This document shows, piece by piece, positions 12,514 to 24,800 of a DNA stretch of 64,000 nt. The translations under genes and the position numbers were made by a program. Location: NCBI RefSeq assembly GCF_024323335.1, contig NC_066580.1, positions 143,396,188 through 143,460,187 of the forward strand, given 5' to 3'. Source of the stretch: Lathyrus oleraceus (Eukaryota > Streptophyta > Magnoliopsida > Fabales > Fabaceae). The notes beneath the pieces are model-generated. The model was given only the letters and a program-made list of their open reading frames with translations. It did not search any database and was not told the origin of the DNA. Positions within the stretch are counted from its first letter, which is position 1, and each line of letters begins with the position of its first letter.

Positions 12514-13031
12514 TGTTGTAATTTATTAAATACAAGTGTGTTCCAAAATGACAAATGGTGGAAGTGAGTTAATGCTAATAAATGCATGAGATAACTCTTC
12601 ATAAATTTTGAATTTTGAATTTTGAATTCGGAGATTGTAACTCTTCATGAGATGTTGCAAAGGCAAAACCATGCAATTGTTGGTGAAACATGCTGCAGGC
12701 CAACCATTATGATTATTGGAAAAGGACATTGCTTCACCAAGGGTCGCTACCTTGTGAAACAATATCAATATGGCCTATAAAAGCATAAATCCGGATTCAT
12801 AATACAACACACAAAATCCGAAAATCCTCTAAATAATTCCAGACAATTCCAGACGCTTTTCGCTGCATTCGGGTTTTCGCCGGTCTTGCTCAAACTCGAT
12901 AAGGATGAATTATCCTAGGTATTCCAGCATCAGAACTCTAAGACAATCGAGAGTGCTTGAAATACTATAAGGAAAGTGTTGCGTTCACGATTCAAGCCTG
13001 GATCCCTTTAATCTTTCCGAAATTTCTAACA
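12514..13031 (+). repeat. Copia-A 5' LTR
   Basis: Starts TGTTGTAATT and ends TTCTAACA. It carries three or four TTTTGAA heptamers at about 12604-12628. No standard initiator-Met PBS (TGGTATCAGAGC) follows; the nearest candidate is the poorly matching TAGTATCTCAAA about 7 bases downstream. Confidence 0.92.
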
Positions 13032-13051
13032 GTCTTATAGTATCTCAAATC

Positions 13052-16000
13052 ATGGCCACCGACGCTTCTGCTTCAAGCATCAAACTGATGAACCAGGACC
13101 TTGTTAAGTTAGATTGTTTCGATGGAACAAACTATACCCGCTGACAAGACAAAATGACATTTCTCCTGACCGCCCTGAAAATTCAATATGTCTTGGATCC
13201 TGATCTGGAGGCAATTCCAGAACCAACTGAGAATGACACTGATGAAGTAAAAAAGGAGAGAAAGAAACGAAAAGAAGATGAACTGCTTTGTCGTGGACAC
13301 ATCTTGAACACATTATCTGATCGTCTCTATGATCTCTACACCGATACTGCATCCGCAAAGGAAATCTGGAACGCACTCGAATTCAAATTCAAGGCCGAAG
13401 AAGAAGGTACGAAAAAGTTTTTAATATCTAAATACTTTGATTTTAAGATGTTGGATTCCAAGTCGATTCTTGCACAAGTACACGAGTTACAGGTTCTCGT
13501 GAATAAAATAAAAGCCGTGAAAATTGACATTCCTGAAGCATTCCAAGTCGGTGCAATAATAGAAAAATTGCCACCTTCGTAGAAAGGATACAGAAAGAAA
13601 TTGCTGCATAGTTCTGAGGACTTTTCTTTGGAGAAACTTCAGAAACACCTTCGTATCGAGGAGGAAACGAAGGATCGAGAAAAAACTGAGTCTGCTGGAT
13701 TTGCTAAAGCAAATGTTGTTGCCGCTAAAGGAAATAAAAAATATGATGGCATGAAAAACCATCTCGGCCTTAGGAAAGAACACAACAACTTCAAAAATTT
13801 TGGCGGACCAAAAGGTACTAAAAATGGTTGTTATGTATGTGACAAACCTGGACATTATGCTCGAGATTGCAGGCACAATAAATCCAAAAATGAGGTCAAT
13901 GTTGTTCATGTCGATGACGACATAATCGCTACGGTAAGCGAAATTATGGCAATCAAAGGCAAAGTGCAAGGATGGTGGTATGACACATGTGCAACTGTGC
14001 ATGTATCTTATGATAAAACAGCATTCAAAACCTATACCGAAGTCAATGATGGACAAGAAGTGCAAATGGGAAATGAAGTGCGATCTAAAGTCGTTGGAAC
14101 AGGATCCGTCGAACTCAACTTCACTTCCGGAAAGAAAGTCACTCTTGTTAATGTGCTTCATGTTCCTGATATGAATAGAAACCTTGTTAGTGGGGACTTA
14201 TTGGGAAAACCGGGTATTAAATCTGTATATGAATCGGGCAAATTAATATTGACCCGTAATGGTATATTTGTAGGAAAAGGATATTCCGCTAAAGGAATTA
14301 TCAAACTTTATATGCTTGAATCTATTTCCTTATGGCACTCTAGATTGGCACATATTGGTATTAGTACTATGAATAGACTAATTAAATCCGGTTTGATATC
14401 ATGCAACATTCATGATTTCGGAAAATGTGAAATATGTGTTAAATCAAAAATGATAAAGAAACCTTTCAAAAGTGTTGAAAGAAAAACAAACGTGCTAGAT
14501 CTTGTGCACTCTGATTTGTGTGAATTTAATGGTATGTTGACCCGTGGGGGAAACCGTTATTTTATAACGTTTATCGATGATTGCTCTAGGTTCACACATG
14601 TATATCTCTTAAAGCATAAAGATGATGCTTTTAATTCCTTTAAGACATATAAAGCAGAAGTAGAAAATCAATTAAGTACAACTATAAAAGTACTTAGGAG
14701 CGATAGAGGCGGAGAATATTTCTCAGCAGAATTTGATGCATATTGTGAAGAATATGGCATCATACACGAATGTTCTGCGCCCCGCACACCACAACAAAAT
14801 GGCATGGCCGAAATAAAAAATAGAACATATCAAGAGATGATAAATGCTATGTTAATGCATTCAAAATTACCATTTAATTTATGGGGTGAAACACTATTGT
14901 TCACATGTCACATAATGAAAAGGATTCCTTTTAAAAACAACTGGTATTTCTCCATATGAGAAATGGAAAGGAAGACCACCAAGTATTGGTTATTTCAGAG
15001 TATGGGGGTGTGTAGCTTATTACAAGAACATGGATCCCAAAAGGACAAAATTGGGTCCTCGAGGAATCAGATGTGCCTTCGTAGGATATGCATCAAATAG
15101 CAAAGCATATAGACTTCTAAATCTAGAGTCTAATGTAATTGTTGAATCCAGAGATGTGGAATTCTTTGAAAATCTCATCACAAAGGATAAGGGACCTGAA
15201 AATCCCACAATTGAAGAATCTCGTGACAAAGATTCGACACGAATTGTTGAAACACAATCAGAACCAAGGAGAAGCAAAAGGGCACGAAAAACTAAGGATC
15301 TAGGACTAGATGAAATCAATTCACAACTCATTTCTCTTTATTTAGTTGAAGGAAATAGCAAGAATGATGTTCATAAAATTCCTATTATTCTTCAAGTAGA
15401 AGATGATCCTAAAACATATAAGGAAGCAGTGGCTTCTAGGGATGCTTCTTTTCGGAAAGATGCTATCCAAGATGAAATGGATTAAATTATGTCAAATCAT
15501 ACTTGGGAACTAGTTGATCTTCCGAAGGGATCAAGACCCATTGGATGCAAGTGGGTGTTTAGAAAAAAGTATCATAGTAACGGTACATTAAACACCTACA
15601 AGGCTAGACTAGTAGCAAAAGGATTTAGACAAAATGAAGGTGTCGATTATTTTGACACATATGCACCGGTAGCAAAAACTACGACAATTAGAATCCTGTT
15701 TGCACTAGCTTTCTTGAATAACCTTATTGTTCATCAAATGGATCTCGATGAGGAGATCTACATGGAGCAACCAGAAGGCTTCATGCTTCCTGGAAATGAA
15801 CAAAAGGTATGCAAACTTGTTAAGTCTCTATACGGTTTAAAACAGGCACCAAAACAATGGCATCAAAAATTTGACATCGCCATAATTTCAAATGGGTTTG
15901 TTCCAAACTCTTGTGACAAATGCTTGTACACAAAGGTGCGCGGAAGTGTTGTGATATTTCTATGTCTATATGTTGATGACATGTTGATTATCAGCAATGA

Positions 16001-16919
16001 AATGAATGGAATATTAGAAACAAAGAAATTTTTGACTTCCACATTCAAGATGAAAGATCTTGGACTAGTTGACACTATACTAGGGATCAAAGTAAAACGA
16101 AATAGTGGGGGTTATGAACTTAATCAAACACATTATATTGAGAAAATGTTGGAAAAGTTCAAACACCTAAACTTTAAGGAAGTAAACACTCCATTCGATC
16201 CTAGTGTCAAACTTCAAAAGAACAATGGGAGAACCGTGGCACAACTGGAATATGCAAGTGCAATTGGATGTCTAATGTACTTAATGCAATGCACCAGACC
16301 TGACATAGCTTTTGCAGTTAGTAAGATGAGTAGATTTACTAGCAATCCAAATGATGAACATTGGAAGGCCATAACTAGGATTTTCGGATATTTGTTAAAG
16401 ACCAAAAATCTTGGCCTTCATTATGGTAAGTTTCCTGCCGTACTAGAAGGATATACCGACGCAAGTTGGATATCAAGTGTTGGAGATTATAAATCTACAA
16501 CTGGGTGGAGATTCACATTAGCTGGAGGTGCGATTTCTTGGAAAAGCAAGAAACAAACATGCATTACTCTCTCAACCATGGAATCAGAGTTTGTGGCTCT
16601 TGCGTCTGCTGGACAAGAAGCAGAATGGTTGAGGGACCTCTTATTGGAGGTTCCGTTAGCTAAAGATAATGTTTCAAAAGTATTGATACATTGTGATAGT
16701 CAAGCCACCCTGGCTAGAGCGTTCAATGAAGTGTACAATGGAAAGTCTAGACACATAGGTCTTAGACACTCTCTCGTGAGAAAAATGATAAAGGATGGGA
16801 TCATTTCACTAACATATATACAAACAAGCTATAATTTGGCTGATCCATTTACTAAACCACTGGCCAGAGATTTAGTAAAGACTACCTCGAAAGGTATGGG
16901 ATTAAAACTCCTTGAATAA
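13052..16919 (+). pseudogene. Copia-A gag-pol polyprotein, broken
   Basis: Starts at the ATG at 13052 (MATDASASSIKLMNQD). Gag of the UBN2 type runs to about 13800, with a CCHC knuckle CYVCDKPGHYARDC near 13832-13873. Protease follows at about 13975 (WWYDTCATVHV), then GAG-pre-integrase (LWHSRLAHIG), integrase (VHSDLCEF, RSDRGGEY, PQQNGMAEIKNR), RT ([13 protein letters not shown] segment, [15 protein letters not shown] near 15970) and RNase H ending [12 protein letters not shown] and ADPFTKPLA. Breaks: TGA at 13142 and TAG near 13580, each where Trp is expected; a 1-base shift near 14935-14960 inside integrase; and TAA near 15485 before RT. The RT-RNase H part (15489-16919) is one open frame. 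The lineage within copia was not assigned. Confidence 0.93.
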
Positions 16920-17459
16920 GGGTTCCGACAATGATAGCAACCCAATATGAAGTTAACACATCTTAACCTAAGATTCAATGGGTAACAACAAGTCGTTGAT
17001 TCGGAAGGTTATGCAACATTCCGCGATAATGTTGACGATTACAAACTGAGGGTTGAGTTTTCAAAGAAACTCTTAATGAAGTTCTATATCAAGGAGGATA
17101 TGTATCTCAAGAAATAGATACGAATTGAACTTCACCTATATGAACTTCAAGATGGTGCCGTCTTAAGGTGAGAGTTGGAGTTTCTCTCATGAAAAATTCA
17201 TGAAAACAAGAAAAGCACATGGCCATAAATAGTGCTAGGCGAGACATGTAGGCGAAGAACCTCTAAAAGTGTGTGTATAGCAACGCCGGTCTGATCACAT
17301 GGGATAATGGTTCAAAGCATAGTTACCTAACGTTCCGATTAGGCTTTGCGTTGTCTTTACTAAGGTTAAGTTCAAATCGAAAGATACCTAACTGTATTAA
17401 CACTTTTTACTTTCTATATTCTGGAATTGGATTTGTCATTATTAGAACAAGTGGGGGAT
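16920..17459 (+). other. Copia-A 3' non-coding region and polypurine tract
   Basis: About 540 bp after the pol stop without recognisable coding. It ends with the polypurine tract AGTGGGGGA at about 17449-17459, directly before the 3' LTR, which is the expected plus-strand priming site. Confidence 0.8.
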
Positions 17460-17998
17460 TGTTGTAATTTATTAAATACAAGTGTGTTCCAAAATGACAA
17501 ATGGTGGAAGTGAGTTAATGCTAATAAATGCATGAGATAACTCTTCATGAATTTTGAATTTTGAATTTTGAATTTTGAATTTTGAATTTTGAATTCGGAG
17601 ATTGTAACTCTTCATGAGATGTTGCAAAGGCGAAACCATGCAACTGTTGGTGAAACATGCTGCAAGCCAACCATTATGATTATTGGAAAAGGACATTGCT
17701 TCACCAAGGGTCGCTACTTTGTGAAACAATATCAACATGGCCTATAAAAGCATAAATCCGGATTCAGAATACAATACACAAAATCCGAAAATCCTCTAAA
17801 TAATTCCAGACAATTCCAGACGCTCTTCGCTGCATTCGGGTTTTCGCCGGTCTTCCGCAAACTCGATAAGGCTGAACTATCCTGGGTATTCCTGCATCAG
17901 AACTCTAAGACAATCGAGAGTGCTTGAAATACTATAAGGAAAGTGTTGCGTTCACGATTCAAGCCTGGATCCCTTTAATCTTTCCGAAATTTCTAACA
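17460..17998 (+). repeat. Copia-A 3' LTR
   Basis: Same ends as the 5' LTR. It is 21 bp longer because the TTTTGAA heptamer run (about 17544-17594) has three extra copies. About 15 other single-base differences from the 5' LTR were counted by eye. Confidence 0.92.
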
Positions 17999-18856
17999 GC
18001 CCACTCTAACCAAGCCAAAAACTTTTCTTCAAGCTTTGACTTTGTTTCAAATTAGAAACCTAGGCCTTATGCCTTTGACTTTTTCAAAACTCTTTTCATA
18101 AATACTCATTATGAATAAATCTTAATCCAACTTTGACCTTATTTTGTAAATAAATCTAACTTGTAAATATAACTCACTTCAAGTTGTTTTGTGGTTCCAA
18201 TGGCCACCTTTTAAAACCTTTTCATAAACATTAGTCATAGGTTTGAGTTATCATAGTGGTTGATGTAAATTTCACCTCATGCTTAGTGATTGGATTATAA
18301 GTCTTCCGTGCTTATTATAGGGTTAACCCCTCACTAGCATGTTGAAGCCTTCCTCGCACGGTGGACTGTTGGTTTAGGTTGAGTTTTCTCTCTTTGATAA
18401 CAAAAGACCTTAAGGCTTTTGGTCAAATCAATTCACCAATCTTTGGGATTTTTACCCCGAACTACGAGGTTTTGATTCTCCTTTGTGATGGTACGTAGGC
18501 AATGGGTTCATCCATTCAAACAACAAATTTGTAAATATAATCTATTCTCTTCTCATCCCCCCAATCTTTTGTACAAATCTTTTCACAAATACCAACCTAC
18601 AACACATATTTGCAAAAAGGGTTCCCTTAGAGTACTAAGGATGTTTTGGGTGCGTAAAACCTTCCCATTTCATAACCAAACCCCTTACCTAGATCTCTGA
18701 CATTTTTATTAGTTTTTGATTTGAAAAACTTCTTACTTGGCTTTTGTTCGCTTTTTAGCCTTTCCTTTGGACAAATAAAAGTGCGGTGGCGACTCGAATT
18801 GTATGTTGACTTTTGGTTTAGTCAATAAACCTAAAGGTAACGAAAACCCCGCTACA
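17999..18856 (+). repeat. 3' part of a Tat/Ogre-type LTR
   Basis: Plus-strand sequence with the marks of an Ogre/Tat LTR 3' half: GGTACGTAGGCA near 18490, GAGTACTAAGGATG near 18630, GTGCGGTGGCGACTC at 18781-18795, and a final CGCTACA at 18850-18856. It resembles, on the opposite strand, the LTR at 39855-42046. The 5' half is missing because Copia-A abuts it at 17998. SIRE-like coding sequence follows at once, so no PBS is present; this is an LTR remnant, not an element. Confidence 0.75.
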
Positions 18857-20840
18857 CATGCCACGTCTTAAATAGGATTTTCATTCTAATTGTTCTAGAT
18901 AAGATCCCATATGAGCTACTTAAAGGTAGAAAATATAATATTTTCTATCTTCGTGTTTTTTGTTGCAAATGCTTTATTTTGAATAATGGCAAAGACAAGT
19001 TAGGCAAGTTTAATGATAAGGCTTATGAGGGAATCTTTCTAGAGTATTCTTCACCAAGTAAGACATATAGGGTGTTCAAACATATAAAGTTTGTTGTTGA
19101 ACATAATGTTCATGTTGCGTTTTATGAAACCAGACCCCAAAACATGAGGAAAGGTAATTCTAGTTTTGATGTTTCAACAATGTTAACCAAGATCTGGTAA
19201 ATGATGATGATCCAAAAGAGGATCCTCCTGAAAGTGAGGACATCAAAGTTGATAAAGAGAAAAGAAAACAAGAGGATTGAAAACTAGAGACCTTAACCAA
19301 GCTAACTTAAGAGTGGATTGTTGCGAAAGACCATATGATAAATATCATTCCAAGAGACATTAAAAAGGGCGTAAGTACGCATTAACAAGTTAATAATTTC
19401 TATAATCATTCCTCATTCATCTCTAAAGTTTAACCAAAAGACATTTTTTTGGCCTTGACTAATGATGTTTGGTTCCTTTATATGAAAGAAGAACTCAATT
19501 AGTTTAAAAGTATTGGCGTATGGGATCTTGTCTCACATCCTCAAAATAAAACTACCACAGGCACAAGATGAGTCTTTAGGAACAAGCTTTATGAACATGA
19601 AATATTTTCCAGAAATAAAGAAAGGTTAGTGGAAAAGGGATACCACCATGCTGAAGGGATTAACTATTAGAAAATATATGCTCTTGTAGCCCATCTCAAA
19701 GTGATTCGGCTCCTATTGGAGTTTGCATATTGCCTAGATTTTAAATTGTATCAAATGGACGTTAAGTCATCCTTCCATAATGAATTTTTAAACGAAGAAG
19801 TGTACATCACTCATCAACCTAGTTTTGAGGACTATGAGAATCCCGACTTTGTTTTCAAACTAAAATGAGCACTTTATGGCCTCAAGTAAGCTCCTAGAGT
19901 TTGGTATGACCGTCTTAGTGGATTCTTAATTAAGAAAGAATTTGTTCGTGGTAATTTTGACTCTACTCTGTTTATAAAACAAAGAGAATCACATATTTTT
20001 TAGGTCATATATACATTTATGATATTATTTTTGGATTTACTAACGAAGATATGTGTTGAGAATTTTCTAATGTCATGCATGGAGAGTTTAAGTTGTCGCA
20101 TGGGAGAGCTTAACCACTTCTTAGGTTTGTAGATCAAGCAAATGGAGAATGAAATTTTCATGGGCCAAACAAAACATTTCTTAGAACAACTAAATAAATA
20201 TGACATGAAGAAATCAAAGACAATACTTACTCTTATGACGTCAAACATATTGATTGATAAAGATGAAAATGGAGTTTAATTGAAGATTACAAAATATCAA
20301 GGTATAATAGGATCTCTTCTTTACTTGACAACAAGTAGACATGATATTATATTTAGTATGTGTATGTGTGCTTGAGTTCAAGCATCACATAAGAAATCCT
20401 ACTTTAAGACCGTAAAAGAATTTCGAGTTATTATAACGGAACCTTTCATCATGGTATTTGGTTTCTCCAAGGTAGTAAGTGTAACTTAGTGGATTTTTAT
20501 GACTCTGATTTGAAAGTTGTTTAATTTCTTCCCATATTAAGAGACAACATAATGTTTCTCTTTCTATCACTAAGACCAGATATGTAGCCACTGTAATTGT
20601 TATGCACAAGTCTTATGAATAAGCAACAACTACTAGATTACAATTTAAAACTCAGTTGAATTCTAATTAAGTGCAATAACACTAGTGAAATAAGCCTAGT
20701 TAATAATTTGGTTTTACATTCACGCACAAAATATATTGAGATTAGCCATCATTTCCTTGGGGATCATGTTGAAAAGCGCAATGTCATTTTTGAATACGTG
20801 GACACCAACAATCAACTTGCTGATATTTTTATATTAATTC
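18857..20840 (+). pseudogene. SIRE-A: decayed SIRE-like copia integrase end, RT and RNase H
   Basis: Six-frame reading gives, in order, the integrase C-terminal segment (PYELLKGRK, NNGKDKLGKFNDKAYEGIFLEYSSPSKTYRVF, 18900-19150), a linker (DDDPKEDPPESED near 19210), RT pieces (LNEEVYITHQPSFED near 19790-19830, ALYGLK and APRVWYDRL near 19870-19915, GELNHFLGL near 20105) and the RNase H end (NILRLAIISLG frame, HTKYIEI-like, NQLADIF near 20730-20835). Many stops and shifts are present. The sequence layout is that of the SIRE/Maximus lineage. It is closely related to the copy at 28330-30054 and was truncated on the left by the LTR remnant. Confidence 0.85.
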
Positions 20841-21189
20841 GACCATTCTCGGCTTGTGGGAGGTCAGATCTTCTTTGTTAACTCGGATATTCTAACCGGA
20901 TTCCGATCTGGTGGAAGACAGTCCGACAGTCCGATTTACTAACCCTACAACTCGATCATCGTGTCAACTCGGCCTCAAAAAACTCACATGTCTAAATAGA
21001 CTTTGTCGATCTCATACCTCGGTTGATCAACTAATTTTTTAGGATATACACTTTTTATTCAGTATCTTAGAAATGTGATGTAGAAGTGACAGAAACATAT
21101 CAACAAGAAATGATGTATAAGTGACACTATCTTAGGAATTCAGATTAGAAGGGACAATATCTTAGGAATTGCTTTTTATTTCACGGTTG
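20841..21189 (+). other. Gap without a recognised gene
   Basis: Around 20870-21000 it is more G/C-rich, with several ACTCGG, GTCCGA and CTCGAT words. After that it is A/T-rich, with a short direct repeat of GACA(C/A)TATCTTAGGAATT at about 21133 and 21160. No coding or element ends were recognised. It separates the SIRE-A remnant from the ABCC fragment. Confidence 0.4.
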
Positions 21190-21586
21190 GAAATGGTGGT
21201 TCTGTATATGAAGGTTACTATCTAGTGTTTATTCTTCTTGTAGCCAAGTTAATTGAAGTTTTAGCAACTCATCATTCATCTTCAACTCTTAGAAACTTTG
21301 ATTGCTTATAAGATGCACTCTCATTACTTCTTTATATAAAAAAGGGGTGAGGCTGTCTTGTTCTAAGAGACAAGATCATATTGTTTGTCCCATCGTGAAT
21401 TACATGGTTGTTAATACACAACAGCTATCTAATATGATGTTTCAGTTACACGCGGTTTTGATGATGCCATTTCACGTTGGTTTTGGTTTGTTTTTGCTTT
21501 ACAATTGTCTCGGTGCTTCAGTGATCACTGTTTCTTTGCCTTCTTCTTCTTCTTGTTTTTATCATGGTCACTACTCGGCAGAAAAG
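21190..21586 (+). pseudogene. ABCC (MRP-type) ABC transporter fragment, left piece
   Basis: Translation across frames gives SVYEGYYLVFILLVAKLIEVLATHH, then [61 protein letters not shown], and after a frame change [10 protein letters not shown]. This is the first transmembrane domain of plant ABCC/MRP full-size transporters, closest from memory to the ABCC4/ABCC14 type. At least two frameshifts and the loss of all other domains (no Walker A/B, no second TMD) make it a non-functional fragment. It is interrupted at 21586 by Copia-B and resumes at 26388. I am sure of the ABCC family and less sure of the subtype. Confidence 0.82.
21582..21586. repeat. Copia-B target-site duplication, left copy (AAAAG)
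   Basis: AAAAG directly before the left LTR; identical to 26383-26387. Confidence 0.9.
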
Positions 21587-21795
21587 TGTTGGTGCAAAGG
21601 TAGAATAAATGATGAATGGAAATATTCTATTAAGAGAATGACGGCTACAAAACATGATAAAAGTTACAATGATTGTCACCCTATTTATAAGCTAAAACTA
21701 GGGTTACTACAATAGGATAAAATACTAAAATACCCTCTAACAAACTTAGGGGCTAAGAAAATAGTACAACTAATAAATATGAATTACTTCTAATA
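21587..21795 (-). repeat. Copia-B 3' LTR (left copy)
   Basis: In element orientation it starts TATTAGAAGTAATT and ends TTTGCACCAACA. The first dinucleotide is TA, not the usual TG, in both copies, and the target duplication places the boundary exactly there. In front of it (21796-21808, plus strand CCATCCCTTAATT) lies the polypurine tract. Confidence 0.9.
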
Positions 21796-21807
21796 CCATC
21801 CCTTAAT

Positions 21808-24800
21808 TCATATTCCATCAAAACTTGTAACACCAATTCCATCCCTTAATCTGAGGAATTGATCAGTCTTGATAGCTTTCGTCAGAACATCTGCCAACTG
21901 TTTCTGAGTGCTGCAGTGTACAACTTCTAACACTCCCCTCTGAACTTGATGTCTCAGAAAATGATACTTGGTCTCAATGTGCTTGCTTCTCCCATGCAAC
22001 ACTGGGTTTCTGGCAAGATTGATTGCAGACTTGTTGTCAATCATCAGCTTCAGAGGTTTGTTTACTTTAATCTTCAGATCTTGCAATAGATTCAGAATCC
22101 ACACAGCTTGACATGCAGTAACAGCACCTGCAATGTATTCAGCTTCACAAGTTGACAATGCCACAACAGGTTGCTTCTTGGAACACCAAGAAATGGGACC
22201 TCCCAGAAATTTGAATAAGTACCCAGACGTACTTCTTCTGTCAACTCTGTCTCCACACCAATCAGAATCTGAATAACTCAGAAGTTCTGACTCATCCTTT
22301 CTTCCAGAAGGAAATAATACTCCATACTTCAGAGTTCCCTTGATATACCTCAGAATCCTAACAGCAGCTTGGTAATGGGACCACTTAGGTTTACTCATGA
22401 ACCTACTAACCATCCCAACTGAATAGCAAATATCAGGTCTGGTATTGCATTTTTACCTCAGAGAACCAACCAACTGTTTGAAGGTTGTAGCGTCCACATC
22501 CTTTCCATCAGAGTCAGAATCCAGTTTCTGATTTGTATCAGAAGGTGTGACAGCAATCTTACAATTCTTTAGATTAAATCTATTCAGAAGTTCTAATTCA
22601 TACTTGAGCTGATGCAAAATAATACCTTTCTCAGAGTATCTGAACTCCATCCCTAGAAAGTATATCATTTTGCCTAGATCAGTCATTTCGAATTCATTCA
22701 TCAGAACTTTCTTGAACTTGGCTATCTCCTATTCAGAACTTCCAGTCAGCAGTATATCATCAACATATAAACATACCAGAGTCATATTTCCTTCAGAAGT
22801 ATGCTGAACATAGACACCGTACTCCATCTCACATTTCTGAAAGCCTTGCTTCTTGAAAAATGAATCAATCTTCTGATTCCAAGCTCTGGGCGCTTGTTTC
22901 AATCCATATAGAGCTTTGTATAATCTGTACACCATCCCTTCCTGATTCTTTTTCACAAATCCAGGAGATTGTGACACGTAAACTTCTTCTTCTAATGGAC
23001 CGTTCAGAAATGCAGATTTTACATCTAAATGCATCAGAGGCCAATTCCTGTTAGCAGCTATTGCAATCACAATTCTGATTGTTTCATGTCTTGCTACAGG
23101 TGCAAACACTTCAGAGTAATCCAGCCCAGGTTTCTGTAGAAATCCTCTGGCTACCAACCTTGCTTTATGTTTGCCAATTGAACCATCTGGCTTTAACTTC
23201 TGCTTGAAAACCCATCTGACGCTGATGGCTTTCTTGTCTTTTGGAAGTTCTGTCAGCTTCCAAGTCTTGTTTCTCTCTATAGCATCAACTTCTTCTTTCA
23301 TGGCCTTCAGCCAGAGCTTCTGCTTAAGAGCCTCTTCTGTACTTATGGGTTCAGAGTCTACTAACATGGCACACTGAATAACTTCTCCTTTAGAGTCTAC
23401 TTTAGTGTCTTGCAGCATGTCAAATTCTGCATATCTTCTGGGGATGTTTCTGATTCTTTGTGGTCTCTGAACTTGTTCAGAGTCTTGAGCTTCAGAGTTT
23501 CTAGCTTCAGATGGTTGACTTCCTCCATAGCTTTGATCATCTTCAGGGTCTGGCATATTTCCAGAGTCTGAATTGCCACCAGAATCTGGATTACCATCAG
23601 AGTCTGGGTCATCAGAGTCTGGGTCATCAGAGTCACCTTCATCTTCTGAGTCTTCTCCAGAATCAGAATCACTATCAGAATCAGAATCAACGACAGAGTT
23701 TACTTCAACTTCAGAAATTCTTAACTCTGACCTCTCTTCAGAAGTTCTAACATCAGAATCAGATTGAGACTTATCCCAATTCCAAACTTCTGATTCCTTC
23801 ACAATCACATCTCTGCTGAATTCAATTTTATTGGTTTCTGGACAATAGAGCTTGTATGCACCTGTACTGTGGTACCCTATCAGAATCATCACTTTGCTTC
23901 TATCATCCAGCTTCTGTCTTTTGGCTTCTGGAACATGTTTATAGCAAACAGAACCAAACACCTTCAGATGACTAACACTTTGCTTATCTCCAGTCCACTT
24001 CTGTATTGGAACTATTTCCTTCAACTTCTTCGTAGGACATCGGTTGAGTACATACGTTGCAGTGGCAACAGCTTCTCCCCAGAGTTTTTGAGGAAGTTTC
24101 TTCTCCTTTAGCATGCTTCTCACCATATCAAGCAAAGTGCGGTTTCTTCTTTCACCAAGACCATTGTGTTGGGGGGTATAAGGAGCAGTAACCTCATGCT
24201 CAATTCCATTCTCCTCACAGAACTTCTGGAACTCTTTGGAGTTATACTCACCTCCACCGTCAGTTCTAAGAATCTTCAACTTCTGACCACTCTGATTCTC
24301 AGCCTTCATTCTGAACTTCTTGAATTCATCAAACACCTCGGGTTTAAACTTAATAAGGGATACCCATGTCATTCTTGTGAATTCATCAACAAATAACACA
24401 AAGTATTTATTCCCTCTAATCGATGCTACTGGAAATGGACCACACACATCAGAATGTACAACTCCCAATGCATGTTTTGCTCTTGGAGCAGTTTCTGACG
24501 CAAATGGCAATCGTGGTTGTTTTCCTTCCATGCAAACTTTACATGACTTTTCAGGCTTCTTAATTGCAGGAATTCCATGTACCAACTTCTTTGAATTCAG
24601 ATGTTTTAAGCTTCTGAAATTCAAATGACCAAATCTTCTATGCCACAGCTCACTCTCCTTCTCAGCATTTGTTGCACTAAGACATTCTGAGTCTGCAGTT
24701 CTGACATTCACCTTGAATGTTCTATTCATTCCCTGTTCTGACTCCATAATCAACTTCTGATTGCAGTCATACAACTTCAGAAGATTGTCCTTCATGGTAA

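Larger units (their letters stand above)
12514..17998 (+). mobile_element. Copia-A: Ty1-copia retrotransposon with both LTRs, inactive
   Basis: Two LTRs (518 and 539 bp, starting TGTTGTAATTTATT and ending TTCTAACA) flank a gag-pol in copia order (protease, integrase, RT, RNase H). By eye the LTRs differ at about 15 sites besides a 21 bp repeat-length change, so the insertion is not recent. The left LTR stands 2 bp from the Ogre-A LTR end. Flanking pentamers (ACACC left, GCCCA right) do not match, so no target duplication survives, perhaps because of the Ogre insertion or a rearrangement. Confidence 0.93.

Noticed and set aside
20841..21000. CACTA-like subterminal repeats (ACTCGG, GTCCGA words)
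   Set aside because: Words are too few and irregular, and no CACTA terminus or second end was found.
21190..21586. Possible functional ABC transporter gene
   Set aside because: Only part of one transmembrane domain, frameshifts, and a retrotransposon in the middle; no nucleotide-binding domain anywhere in the window.
23511..23767. Plus-strand Ser/Glu/Gly-rich open frames
   Set aside because: Antisense shadow of the acidic Ser/Asp linker of Copia-B pol.
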